From Candidatus Zambryskiibacteriota bacterium (GTDB taxonomy: Bacteria > Patescibacteriota > Minisyncoccia > Phycocordibacterales > DATDWN01), in contig JAHFOB010000006.1 of assembly GCA_023267045.1 (NCBI GenBank), positions 1-48,330 on the forward strand: a DNA stretch of 48,330 nt, read 5' to 3'. Of this stretch, positions 39,665 to 47,629 are shown in pieces. The translations under genes were made by a program, and so were the position numbers. The notes under the pieces were generated by a model. It saw only the letters and a program-made list of their open reading frames with translations. It did no database searches and was not told the origin of the DNA. The stretch's first letter is position 1, and each line of letters starts with the position of its first letter.

Positions 39665-40381
39665 CTATTTCGCCAGCTCTTTGCTTTCGCTGGCCAAAGT
39701 TCTCTCTTTCACTTTTTCGTCGCCAACTATTTGGCCGTCTTTTATTCGAATAATTCTTTTTGCATGATTGGCAGTATCCATCTCATGAGTAACTAGAATA
39801 ATAGTGTGACCTTTATCGTTTAGCTCCTGTAAAATACTCAAAACTGCATTTCCTGATCGAGAATCAAGATTTCCCGTCGGCTCATCGGCAAATATTACTG
39901 CTGGATCATTTACCAAAGCCCGCGCAATAGCCACACGCTGACGTTCCCCGCCAGAAATTTGATTTGTAAAATAATGCAGACGATGAGAAAGACCAACGTC
40001 GGCCAAAGCTTTCTTGGCTAAATCATCGTGATTTATTTTTTTACTATATGTCAGTGGCAACTTCACATTGTCCAAAACCGTTGTTCGAGCTAATAGGTTG
40101 AAAGATTGAAAAACGAAACCAACGCGTTCGTTTCGAAGTTCGGCCAAATAATTTTTATCAAAGCCTTTTGTATCTTTGCCTTCAAACTCAAACAAACCAG
40201 ATGTCGGTCGATCAAGAAAACCTAAAATATGCATCAAAGTAGATTTGCCCGAGCCTGATGGTCCCATGATGGCAACGAACTCCCCTTTTTCTACAGTAAA
40301 ATTTATTCCGAACAAAACGGAAGTAGCAATATCACCATTTACATAATCTTTTTTTAGATTTTCAGTTCGTATTATCGGCAT
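39665..40381 (-). CDS. ABC ATPase of MacB/LolD type
   Basis: 238 aa. Walker A GPSGSGKST, signature ISGGERQRVAIARAL, Walker B VIFADEPTGNLDS, and switch HEMDTA. The MacB/LolD group normally powers mechanotransmission across a membrane via FtsX-type permeases. It starts 8 bases after the membrane-fusion protein gene stops. The ATPase is not fused to the permease, as is usual outside Proteobacteria. Confidence 0.94.
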   Translation of the reverse strand: MPIIRTENLKKDYVNGDIATSVLFGINFTVEKGEFVAIMGPSGSGKSTLMHILGFLDRPTSGLFEFEGKDTKGFDKNYLAELRNERVGFVFQSFNLLARTTVLDNVKLPLTYSKKINHDDLAKKALADVGLSHRLHYFTNQISGGERQRVAIARALVNDPAVIFADEPTGNLDSRSGNAVLSILQELNDKGHTIILVTHEMDTANHAKRIIRIKDGQIVGDEKVKERTLASESKELAK

Positions 40382-40388
40382 CTGTTAT

Positions 40389-41972
40389 TTACTTAACATA
40401 AGTAACAACTTCTTGGTTTATTGAAAGTCCTGAAAGAACTTCTACCTCACCACCGTCAGCTTCTAGACCGGTCGTTACCTCAACTTGATGAAATGTTTTT
40501 GTTTTTGGATCATCAACTACTCGAACAAATTTTTTGCCATTTTGGTTGATGATAGATGAAGATGGCGTAACTAAAGCATCTTTCTTTTCAGCCACTAAAA
40601 TAGTCATGTTTGAAGTCATGCCAGGTTTAACTTCTGAAATATTCTCCAGACTGCCTGTCACTTTGTAGTTGACTACTCCAGAAACCAGAGTTGATGCTGG
40701 ATTTACGGTTAAAACTTTGCTCTGGAAATGTAGGTCAGGACCAAGTGCGTCAAATGTGTTGTCTATAGTCTGTCCTACAGAAACTGATGCAATATCTGCT
40801 TCACTGACCTGCGCCTCTGTGTGTAACTGCCCAATATTCAAAAGTTTTATAACTTCTTTCATAGCTGTTGCTTGTTCACCAAGTTTTATATCTACTTGAG
40901 TAATTGTTCCTGAAGCTGGAGCATATATTACTGTGTTGTTAAGATTTGATAGGGCCATATCATACTGACCTTGAGCAGACAAAACTTGAGCTTCAGCAAT
41001 ACTTATATCTTCTGGTCTGGCTGGGGCTTGTTTCAAAGCTAAAGATGCTTTGGCTTGGGCTAGAGAAAATTCTGCGCTTTTTACAGCTTGTTTATCATTT
41101 ATTATTGCAGTATATGCACTATCGACGGTAGTTTTGGCAGAAACAACAGATGACTGATATGTAGAAAGTGCTGTCTGACTTCCACCACTAGAAATCTGAG
41201 TGTATATTCCTAACAAATTAATTACGTTGCTTAAAAAGCTACTGGTTCTTGAAAGATAAACCAAGGATTCGTTTGCAATCTGATCCATATTAGAATCCGT
41301 TAGGATTGCGATTTTATTTTGCCAATCAGCAAAAGTTGTATTCAAGCCAGAACGAGCATTGTTTACATCATTGACTGATTGTGCATTTGTTTGAACTGTG
41401 CCTGAAACACCAAACTGTGGTGAATTTGATTGTGGATTAGAAAAAAGAAGATTTGTTGAAGAAATAACCACGGTGTTCGCATCGTTGTAGGCGTTGGAAA
41501 TTTGATTCAATAAATTTTGCTTTGCATTTTCTAAAACACTAGAAGCGGTGTCTACAGTTGCTTGGCTAACAGCAACATCTTGGCTGGTTGCTGCAGATTT
41601 GACCTTTTCAAGATTTGCCTGTGCTTGTGCCAGGGCACCTTTGGCACTTGATAAACTAGCGCCTGAACTACCTTGATCCAAAACAGCTAGAACTTGGCCT
41701 GAATAAACATCGTCTCCCTCTTTAACGTTAATTCTTCGTACAACTCCACTGGACTGGAAACTCAAACTTAAATCTGTAGAACTAACAACCTGTCCTGTGG
41801 TTAGGACAGTTTTTTGGATGTCTTTTTTGACAGTTAATTCTGTCTGAACAGAAGTGTTAGCCCCCTTTCTTACGAACAAAACCCATATTAGAAAAAGGAC
41901 AAATATACCGACAGACGCCCATATAATCCTCTTTTTAGTAAATTTTACTGAAAGTTTTTTAATAAAATTCAT
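40389..41972 (-). CDS. HlyD/MacA-type membrane-fusion protein
   Basis: 527 aa, longer than MacA. One N-terminal membrane helix (about 15-32), a lipoyl-like half (SLSFQSSGVVRRINVKEGDD), a long central helical hairpin rich in Ala/Gln/Ser (about 100-330) and the second lipoyl half with ASGTITQVDIKLGEQ, then beta-barrel and membrane-proximal domains ending VKPGMTSNMTIL and beyond. First gene of the operon. With no outer membrane expected in this phylum, the adaptor probably projects into the wall or toward a partner cell instead of joining TolC. Confidence 0.92.
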   Translation of the reverse strand: MNFIKKLSVKFTKKRIIWASVGIFVLFLIWVLFVRKGANTSVQTELTVKKDIQKTVLTTGQVVSSTDLSLSFQSSGVVRRINVKEGDDVYSGQVLAVLDQGSSGASLSSAKGALAQAQANLEKVKSAATSQDVAVSQATVDTASSVLENAKQNLLNQISNAYNDANTVVISSTNLLFSNPQSNSPQFGVSGTVQTNAQSVNDVNNARSGLNTTFADWQNKIAILTDSNMDQIANESLVYLSRTSSFLSNVINLLGIYTQISSGGSQTALSTYQSSVVSAKTTVDSAYTAIINDKQAVKSAEFSLAQAKASLALKQAPARPEDISIAEAQVLSAQGQYDMALSNLNNTVIYAPASGTITQVDIKLGEQATAMKEVIKLLNIGQLHTEAQVSEADIASVSVGQTIDNTFDALGPDLHFQSKVLTVNPASTLVSGVVNYKVTGSLENISEVKPGMTSNMTILVAEKKDALVTPSSSIINQNGKKFVRVVDDPKTKTFHQVEVTTGLEADGGEVEVLSGLSINQEVVTYVK

Positions 41973-42013
41973 TGAGTCAGTATAGCATATTTTTCCAAAA
42001 ATTCAAAATTATC

Positions 42014-42136
42014 AGCTTGGAGGATTTTTGACTGAGTTCAAGGCGCGAGCGAGTACTGTGACCAAAGTGTAGTAAACCTACTCTGCGGGAACAGGCGGAG
42101 CGAGCAACGTAGAAATCAGTCAAAAATACCCAAGCT
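42014..42136. repeat. Palindromic element, family 3 (zinc-protein gene 3' end)
   Basis: AGCTTGGaggATTTTTGACTGA (42014-42035) pairs with TCAGTCAAAAATacCCAAGCT (42116-42136) with minor mismatches. The interior contains GTAGTAAACCTAC and GGCGGAGCGAGCAACG, echoing GTACTAAACGTAC and GTGAACGAG of the element at 13634. The stop codon of the adjacent gene is within the right arm. Confidence 0.78.
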
Positions 42137-42635
42137 ATTTAAGGCCTTTGCAGTTACCGCCTGCTGTAAAACCCGCAGCCCTTGCCTCTTCAATCGATGC
42201 AAAGTGAACTTGATTTTGTGGCAAAATTCTTTTTACCGTACCACACCATGGAAAATAATATTTTTTACCACTTTTTGAACCTATGACTTCCCCACTTGTT
42301 TGTGGTGCTGACTGACTTGTGCTTGTGGTGATGTTTGTGGTTTTTGGCTTTGAAATAGGTGAAACTGCAACACTTGTGGTAGAAATCGACTGAATGACTG
42401 AACTGGATTGCTCTTGGTTGGGATATTCTATTTTTATTGGGGTATGCTGTTTTTCCAAGCTAGAAATACGACCTATTGTAAAGAAAATCGCCCCAACAAC
42501 GATTATAAATATAAGATTATAAAACGGCTTGACCCCGTAGTAGATTCTGGCACCTAAACTTACTGGCGCCTTTGGCGCAGTGCCAGAATTCACTACAGGG
42601 TTGATTTTTTCCAGCAAATCATGTAGACTTCCCAT
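42135..42635 (-). CDS. Membrane-anchored protein with C-terminal Ada-like zinc-binding domain
   Basis: 166 aa from the ATG at 42635 (MGSLHDLLEK). The upstream ATG at 42692 would overlap rpmA and adds unrelated residues. One membrane helix (FYNLIFIIVVGAIFFTIG, about 41-58), a Ser/Thr-rich linker, then GSKSGKKYYFPWCGTVKRI and ARAAGFTAGGNCKG with two cysteines. This small fold, related to the methyl-phosphotriester domain of Ada, is common in Parcubacteria as a surface domain. Residues 11-38 (INPVVNSGTAP to YYGVKPF) are encoded by the palindromic element at 42532, so the element has become coding sequence. Confidence 0.75.
   Translation of the reverse strand: MGSLHDLLEKINPVVNSGTAPKAPVSLGARIYYGVKPFYNLIFIIVVGAIFFTIGRISSLEKQHTPIKIEYPNQEQSSSVIQSISTTSVAVSPISKPKTTNITTSTSQSAPQTSGEVIGSKSGKKYYFPWCGTVKRILPQNQVHFASIEEARAAGFTAGGNCKGLK
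42532..42601. repeat. Palindromic element, family 2, inside a coding sequence
   Basis: ACCCCGTAGTAGATTCTGGCA (42532-42552, next base C) and the facing GTGCCAGAATTCACTACAGG (42580-42599, next GT) form arms identical at 19 of 22 positions, with an inner GCGCC-TTT-GGCGC hairpin. It is translated on the minus strand as NPVVNSGTAP through GARIYYGVK. Confidence 0.88.
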
Positions 42636-42683
42636 GTCCGATATATTATCAAATCTAAATAACAAACACGAGTCTAATAAAAA

Positions 42684-42956
42684 ATGGCACATAAAAAGAG
42701 TGCGGGAACAACCAAAAACGGCCGAGATTCAAATCCTAAATATCTAGGCGTTAAAATAACTGAAGGCGACAAAGCACAGGCTGGTTCTGTGATTATTCGA
42801 CAACGAGGTACAGATGTTTTGCCCGGTAAAAATGTAGGTATTGGTAAGGATCACACTCTCTTCGCACTTATAAATGGAACAATAAAATTTGGAACAAAAC
42901 GTAAAGTAAATTTTGATAATAAAACACACATCAAAAAGATAGTGCATGTAGTTTAA
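42684..42956 (+). CDS. rpmA: 50S ribosomal protein L27
   Basis: 90 aa. It begins [24 protein letters not shown] and contains [23 protein letters not shown], the family signature. The N-terminus lacks the cleaved extension found in Firmicutes. Divergent from the zinc-domain gene and convergent with rplI through a shared terminator. Confidence 0.97.
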   Translation: MAHKKSAGTTKNGRDSNPKYLGVKITEGDKAQAGSVIIRQRGTDVLPGKNVGIGKDHTLFALINGTIKFGTKRKVNFDNKTHIKKIVHVV

Positions 42957-42957
42957 T

Positions 42958-42981
42958 AAAACTGCCCAATCGGGCGGTTTT
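42958..42981. terminator. Bidirectional terminator between rpmA and rplI
   Basis: AAAACTGCCC (42958-42967) pairs with GGGCGGTTTT (42972-42981) with one wobble pair; A-run and T-run on either side. Confidence 0.85.
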
Positions 42982-43423
42982 ATTTCGCTTCGATATTTAC
43001 AGTAAACTCTACCTTTCTGTCCATAGCTTCAACCACCACTTTGTGTTCACCTACTTCTTTTAGTGGCTTTGGGAGTTTGATTGATTCTGGGTCAATATTT
43101 AAACGAGCGGATTTTTGAATTTCTCCAGATAGCATTTCTTTTGTAATACCGGCAAACAAGTGACCTTTTTCGTTTGCTTTTTCTTTGAGATTTAGAGTTA
43201 GTCCTTTTATTGTATCAAGATTTTTGGCTAAAAGTTCACCCTGGACTTTTTTCTCTGTCGTAGCTTTCGCCTTAAGGACACGCGATTTTTCCAGGGCAGA
43301 TGCTGTTGCAACTTCGGCCATTCCACGTGGAATAAGCATGTTCAAAGCATAGCCGTCTGAAACGTCCTTTATATCGTATTTCCTCCCGAGCTTAGGAATA
43401 TCTTTGAGTAATATAATTTTCAT
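42980..43423 (-). CDS. rplI: 50S ribosomal protein L9
   Basis: 147 aa, normal length. The N-terminal domain starts MKIILLKDIPKLGRKYDIKDVSDG and includes YALNMLIPRGMAEVAT. The C-terminal domain contains KGHLFAGITKEM and HKVVVEAMDRKVEFTVNIEAK. L9 is missing in several other CPR lineages, so its presence narrows the origin. Its start codon is the edge of palindromic element D (ACGGGATGAAA). Confidence 0.97.
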   Translation of the reverse strand: MKIILLKDIPKLGRKYDIKDVSDGYALNMLIPRGMAEVATASALEKSRVLKAKATTEKKVQGELLAKNLDTIKGLTLNLKEKANEKGHLFAGITKEMLSGEIQKSARLNIDPESIKLPKPLKEVGEHKVVVEAMDRKVEFTVNIEAK

Positions 43424-43526
43424 CCCGTTTAAAAATAGGAGATCTGGTATAGAATTATTACTCCCTATTTAATTATTAAACTTATCTGACTCTGGTAATA
43501 TTGATCTCCGCTATTTCTAACGGGAT
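43422..43526. repeat. Palindromic element, family 1 (copy D)
   Basis: ATCCCGTTTAAAAATAG plus GAGATC (43422-43444) faces GATCTCC-GC-TATTTCTAACGGGAT (43503-43526), with the same 2-base bulge position as copy A. The interior includes TTTAATTATTAAA, also nearly present in copy C. 105 bp. Confidence 0.9.
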
Positions 43527-43550
43527 TCATATCCTCTATACTAACCCGAA

Positions 43551-43665
43551 CAAATCCCAATGTCCAAATCCCAATTCCCAATGAAATGACCTAATGAGCC
43601 AATTCCCAATTGGACATTTGAGCATTGGGATTTTCATTGGGAATTAGGTCATTGGGGCTTGGTCA
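43551..43665. repeat. CCCAATG/CATTGGG-rich palindromic region
   Basis: Stretches such as AATCCCAATGTCCAAATCCC and CCAATTCCCAATGAAATGAC face GAGCATTGGGATTTTCATTG and AATTAGGTCATTGGGGCTTG. The region is a set of overlapping inverted and direct repeats 3' of ctpA. The same words occur at the scpB start (12077-12101). Confidence 0.75.
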
Positions 43666-43668
43666 TTT

Positions 43669-44895
43669 TTACTTATTCAGTATCTCCAACGCTTTGACCA
43701 TTTGGTTATCGACTCCCTTTTTAAACGCTTCTTCGTCAAACTTTACGACAACATCTGGAGTAATACCGTTATGAGAAATAGAATTACCATTTGGTGTTAG
43801 CCATTTTGCGATAGTTACTTTGAGTGATGTGTCCGGTGTAATATCAAAAAGTTGCTGAACTGAACCTTTTCCGAAAGATTGTTCACCGACAAGTGTTGCA
43901 ACCCCCTGTTCATGCAAAGCACCAGCTAAAATCTCCGAAGCACTAGCAGAACCACCATCAATCAGAACGATTAATTTCAAATTATCATTAAAAATATTAT
44001 AACCCTTACTTCTATAGACCTGGGCATCTTGCTGGTTTCTAAAATCCTCTTTAACCACAACTTTACCAGCGGGCAGAAACCACGAAGCCATGTCTATAGC
44101 CGCTTCGAGATAACCTCCAGGGTTACCACGTAAATCAATAATCAATTTATATTTTCCAGAATCAACAAATTCTCGCAAAGACTCGCGGAAAAGATTTGGG
44201 GAAATGGCAGAAAAGCTGTATAGATGAATAATGAACACATCGCCTTTTGTATCTGTATCAACTGTCGGAATATTTATGACATCTCGAACAATACTTAACT
44301 CAAATGGCTCTTTTACTCCGGTTCGAACGACGGTTAACTTTACAGTTGTGCCCTTTTTACCCCTAATCAGACTTATAGCTTCATCACTCGAGAGACCGTT
44401 TGTTGGCTTTTCATCTATTTTTGTTATTTTATCACCTGGTTTTATACCTGCTCGATAAGCTGGTGTTCCTTTTACTGGAGCAATAACAGTTAAAACATCA
44501 TCTTTTATCCCCACTTCCATACCAACACCCTCTATTTGACCTTGAATCTCCTGATTAAAGTTTTTTGATTCAACTGGTGGGAAAAATGTTGTGTACGGAT
44601 CACCGAGAGAAGATGTCATTCCTTGTATGGCTCCGTAAACACGTGTCTGTGCATCTACTTTATTTGTACTTGTGCCATTTGTTATAACATAGTTTTGATC
44701 AATCAAGTTCCAAGCTTTCCAAAATGGAGCAAAATCAACTTCTTCTGTAGTTGTGCCAGTTTTATTTATTATGGAAAAAACTTTGTCTTGCTCTGACTGA
44801 TGATTTTTACCAAAATAAAATCCAGAAAAAAATACACCGAGAGCGATGAGGACGGCGATAAAAGCATACGATCGATATTTTAGAAAAGCTTCCAT
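43669..44895 (-). CDS. ctpA: Carboxy-terminal processing serine protease (S41)
   Basis: 408 aa. An N-terminal membrane anchor (about 9-29), a PDZ domain (about 120-195: GVGMEVGIKDDVLTVIAPV, AGIKPGDKITKID), then the S41 domain with LIIDLRGNPGGYLE, the catalytic Ser318 in GGSASASEILAG and Lys343 in GEQSFGKGSVQ. Cleaves C-terminal tails of extracytoplasmic proteins. Divergent from the CorA-like gene. Confidence 0.95.
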   Translation of the reverse strand: MEAFLKYRSYAFIAVLIALGVFFSGFYFGKNHQSEQDKVFSIINKTGTTTEEVDFAPFWKAWNLIDQNYVITNGTSTNKVDAQTRVYGAIQGMTSSLGDPYTTFFPPVESKNFNQEIQGQIEGVGMEVGIKDDVLTVIAPVKGTPAYRAGIKPGDKITKIDEKPTNGLSSDEAISLIRGKKGTTVKLTVVRTGVKEPFELSIVRDVINIPTVDTDTKGDVFIIHLYSFSAISPNLFRESLREFVDSGKYKLIIDLRGNPGGYLEAAIDMASWFLPAGKVVVKEDFRNQQDAQVYRSKGYNIFNDNLKLIVLIDGGSASASEILAGALHEQGVATLVGEQSFGKGSVQQLFDITPDTSLKVTIAKWLTPNGNSISHNGITPDVVVKFDEEAFKKGVDNQMVKALEILNK

Positions 44896-44959
44896 ACAGA
44901 TTCCATTATCTCAAAAAGAAGCTGTAATGACAATAGAAAAACTATTGTGTTATTATTAT

Positions 44960-45763
44960 ATGATGATAAATAAGTACAAATACAACGGTGAAACGTGGAT
45001 TGATGTTGATCACGGCACACCAGAAGAAATCCATGGTTTGATGGATACGTATAACATTCATCCATACGTTGCAAAAGAACTGACTTCAGCTACACCAAAA
45101 CCACGCATAGAATTCCATGACAATTATATTTATTGCATTTTACACTTCCCTGCATGGAAACATACTCACGCCGAAGATAGAAACCAAGAAATCGATTTTA
45201 TTATAGGAAAAGACGTTCTGATAACAGCACGATACGACACTATAGATGCACTACACAAACTTGGTAAAGATTTGGAAGTTCAGGAAGTTTTGGAGAAAGG
45301 AGATGCTAAACATCTACACTCTCACGTCATATTTACTAGAATGCTCCGGGGATTATACACCAGCACATTTGAAGAACTAGAATCGATTGAGGATAATATA
45401 GAAAATATTACTTCACAAATATTCAAGAAAAAAGAGCGAGAGATGGTTGTTTCTATTTCTGAAATTACACGAACACTTTTAGAATTCAAAAGAGTGACTG
45501 ATCTACACAGAGAAATACTGGAGACACTAAAACATAGAGGTAGTGAAATTTTTGGAGATGAATTTGGGGATGAAATGGATGAAATAATTCTAGACTACTT
45601 GAAAATAAATACTACCATACGATCGAGTATGGATATGCTCAAGGAACTACGAGATACGGACAACTCACTACTTACCGCCAAACAAAACGAGACGATCAAA
45701 CGACTGACACTTATTGGTGCAATTTTGTTTATGATCAGTATACTCGTGGCAATATTTCACTAA
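44960..45763 (+). CDS. CorA-like protein lacking the second membrane helix and GMN motif
   Basis: 267 aa. The N-terminal domain (DYIYCILHFP-type beta/alpha fold, here NYIYCILHFPAWKH) and the long helical stalk with EELESIEDNIENITSQIF and KINTTIRSSMDMLKELRDT are those of CorA magnesium channels. However, the protein ends after one hydrophobic helix (LTLIGAILFMISILVAIFH), before the GMN selectivity motif and second helix. The stop is followed by cysS within 6 bases, and no remaining CorA sequence is visible. It may be a regulatory or non-channel derivative, or a truncated gene. Two adjacent ATGs (44960, 44963); the ATG at 44846 is within ctpA territory and rejected. Confidence 0.8.
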   Translation: MMINKYKYNGETWIDVDHGTPEEIHGLMDTYNIHPYVAKELTSATPKPRIEFHDNYIYCILHFPAWKHTHAEDRNQEIDFIIGKDVLITARYDTIDALHKLGKDLEVQEVLEKGDAKHLHSHVIFTRMLRGLYTSTFEELESIEDNIENITSQIFKKKEREMVVSISEITRTLLEFKRVTDLHREILETLKHRGSEIFGDEFGDEMDEIILDYLKINTTIRSSMDMLKELRDTDNSLLTAKQNETIKRLTLIGAILFMISILVAIFH

Positions 45764-45768
45764 AAACA

Positions 45769-47205
45769 ATGGACATTTTTCTACACAATACTAAGTCGGG
45801 TAAAAAGGAAAGGTTTGTACCGATAAAAAAAGGTGAGGTTTCGATGTATAACTGCGGACCAACTGTTTACGACTATGTACATGTTGGAAACTTGCGTAGT
45901 TTTATTTTTGCGGACCTTTTACGCAGAATGTTTGAATACAACAAATACGAGGTCAAACAAGTAATGAATATTACAGATATTGGACACTTGGTAAGCGATG
46001 GAGATGACGGTGAAGACAAAATGACAAAGGCGCTGAAACGTCTGAAAAAACCTTTGACTCTGGAAGCCATGCGAGAAGTGGCAAACTTTTATTTTTCTAA
46101 ATTCAAAAAAGATATAAAAGATGTAAATATAAAAATACCAAGTGAATTCCCTTTTGCTAGTGACAACATACAAGAAGATATTGATCTTGTTTCAACGCTG
46201 ACTGAAAAAGGTTTTACATATAAAACATCTGATGGGATATATTTTGATACGGCAAAATACCCTGACTATGGAAAGTTTGGCAATCTAAATACTACAGAAA
46301 CTCCAGAATCACGTATTGGAGTAAACACAGAAAAAAGAAATTTTCGTGACTTTGCGCTGTGGAAATTTTCTGGGAAATTCAACAATGATCTGGGATATGA
46401 TGCACCATTTGGAAAAGGTTTTCCTGGTTGGCACATCGAGTGTTCAGCAATGTCCGTCAAATACTTGGGACCAGAATTCGACGTTCACACAGGCGGTATT
46501 GACCACATACCAGTACATCATCCAAATGAGATCGCTCAAGCTGTGTGCGCTGGTTATCCATATGCACACTATTGGATTCACAACGCTCATCTAAATATTG
46601 CAAGTAAAAATGACAGCGAAAATGGTAGCGAGAAAATGGCAAAGTCTGGAGAGAACTTTATAACTCTGAAAGTCCTGCGAAAAAAGAAAATTGATCCGCT
46701 CGCTCTGCGATATGTTTTTTTGGGCGCTCGATATTCATCACCTATTCAGTTTAGTTGGGAATCGCTTGAGAGCGCCGAGGTGTCGCTGTCAAAACTACGA
46801 GCAAAAGTTTCAGAACTTGGTGAAAAAGAAGTTGACACTCTGGAAGACCAAAAAGTTTTGGTCAAAAATTATAAAAAGAAATTTCTAGAGAGTATAAACG
46901 ACGATCTCGATACTGCTACAGCGCTCGCGCTCGTTTGGGATATTTTAAAAAATGAATCCCTCGGTGAAAAAGACAAGAAAAAACTAGTTATGGGTTTTGA
47001 CAAAGTCTTGGGCCTTAAACTAAATAAAAAAACTAAAGTTAAAAAAGTAGAAATCCCAGAAAATATTAAAATGTTAGTTACTGAACGAGATATTGCTCGG
47101 GCTAATAAAGATTTTGCAAAAAGTGACGAGCTACGCAAAGAAATAGAATCTCTTGGTTTTGAAGTAAAAGATACTGCTGAAGGTACAGTTGTAAATCCAG
47201 TGTAA
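45769..47205 (+). CDS. cysS: Cysteinyl-tRNA synthetase
   Basis: Class I synthetase charging tRNA-Cys. 478 aa. MYNCGPTVYDYVHVGNLRSF carries a zinc-ligand Cys and the HIGH-type motif HVGN. VMNITDIGHLVSDGDDG is typical, FPGWHIECSAMS and HTGGIDHIPVHHPNEIAQ supply more zinc ligands, and SEKMAKSGENFITL is the KMSKS motif. Starts 6 bases after the CorA-like gene. Confidence 0.96.
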   Translation: MDIFLHNTKSGKKERFVPIKKGEVSMYNCGPTVYDYVHVGNLRSFIFADLLRRMFEYNKYEVKQVMNITDIGHLVSDGDDGEDKMTKALKRLKKPLTLEAMREVANFYFSKFKKDIKDVNIKIPSEFPFASDNIQEDIDLVSTLTEKGFTYKTSDGIYFDTAKYPDYGKFGNLNTTETPESRIGVNTEKRNFRDFALWKFSGKFNNDLGYDAPFGKGFPGWHIECSAMSVKYLGPEFDVHTGGIDHIPVHHPNEIAQAVCAGYPYAHYWIHNAHLNIASKNDSENGSEKMAKSGENFITLKVLRKKKIDPLALRYVFLGARYSSPIQFSWESLESAEVSLSKLRAKVSELGEKEVDTLEDQKVLVKNYKKKFLESINDDLDTATALALVWDILKNESLGEKDKKKLVMGFDKVLGLKLNKKTKVKKVEIPENIKMLVTERDIARANKDFAKSDELRKEIESLGFEVKDTAEGTVVNPV

Positions 47206-47212
47206 ACGTTAA

Positions 47213-47244
47213 GGGTCCGGAATTTTTATCCGGACCCATTTTTT
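47213..47244 (+). terminator. Terminator after cysS
   Basis: GGGTCCGGA (47213-47221) and TCCGGACCC (47229-47237) form a perfect 9-bp stem, followed by ATTTTTT. It overlaps the end of the convergent gene at 47243. Confidence 0.9.
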
Positions 47245-47515
47245 AGTTATCACCGAACCAGCTCTCTTTAACAGCTCGAACCCAGTCGAAAAACTCGAGC
47301 AACACGCTGTCGCACCAGTTGACCATTTTGATACTGATATACAGAAGAGGGAGAGAAATCACCACTCCTAAAATCAGTGACAAAATGGTAATGAGAATTG
47401 ACTCATTATTACCCACATCCTTGTACAAGGCATAGCCTAAAAAGGGATAGAGTCCAATGAGAATTACACACATTGTCCTATCATATTTCCACAAGTACCG
47501 AGCCATTTTGCGCAT
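47243..47515 (-). CDS. Small two-helix membrane protein (90 aa)
   Basis: No family recognised. The ATG at 47515 (MRKMARYLWKYDR) is preceded by GGGGG. The ORF could extend to 47575, but those codons overlap the promoter. Two hydrophobic helices (CVILIGLYPFLGYALY and ILITILSLILGVVISLPLLYISI) with a short acidic loop, and a C-terminal tail with CDSVLLEFFDWVRAVKESWFG. G+C is higher than in the neighbouring genes, and it forms its own transcription unit. Confidence 0.65.
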   Translation of the reverse strand: MRKMARYLWKYDRTMCVILIGLYPFLGYALYKDVGNNESILITILSLILGVVISLPLLYISIKMVNWCDSVLLEFFDWVRAVKESWFGDN

Positions 47516-47529
47516 AGAACCCCCGAAGA

Positions 47530-47557
47530 ATTCTAACTTATAGAGGAAAAAAGTCAA
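47530..47557 (-). promoter_or_regulatory. Promoter of the 90-aa membrane protein gene
   Basis: Minus strand: -35 TTGACT (47557-47552), a 16-base spacer, and -10 TAGAAT (47535-47530). Confidence 0.7.
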
Positions 47558-47629
47558 TTCACACATTACTAACACCTTATAAACTTCCTAAACTGGTCTC
47601 TTGAAAGTTCTATATGATAGAATGTTTTT

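Noticed and set aside
36600-41972. A complete MacAB-TolC tripartite pump
   Set aside because: No outer-membrane channel gene is present and no outer membrane is expected; only the adaptor, ATPase and permeases are supported.
44846-44959. N-terminal extension of the CorA-like protein from ATG 44846
   Set aside because: The extra codons overlap the divergent ctpA start and do not resemble CorA; ATG 44960 fits the family better.
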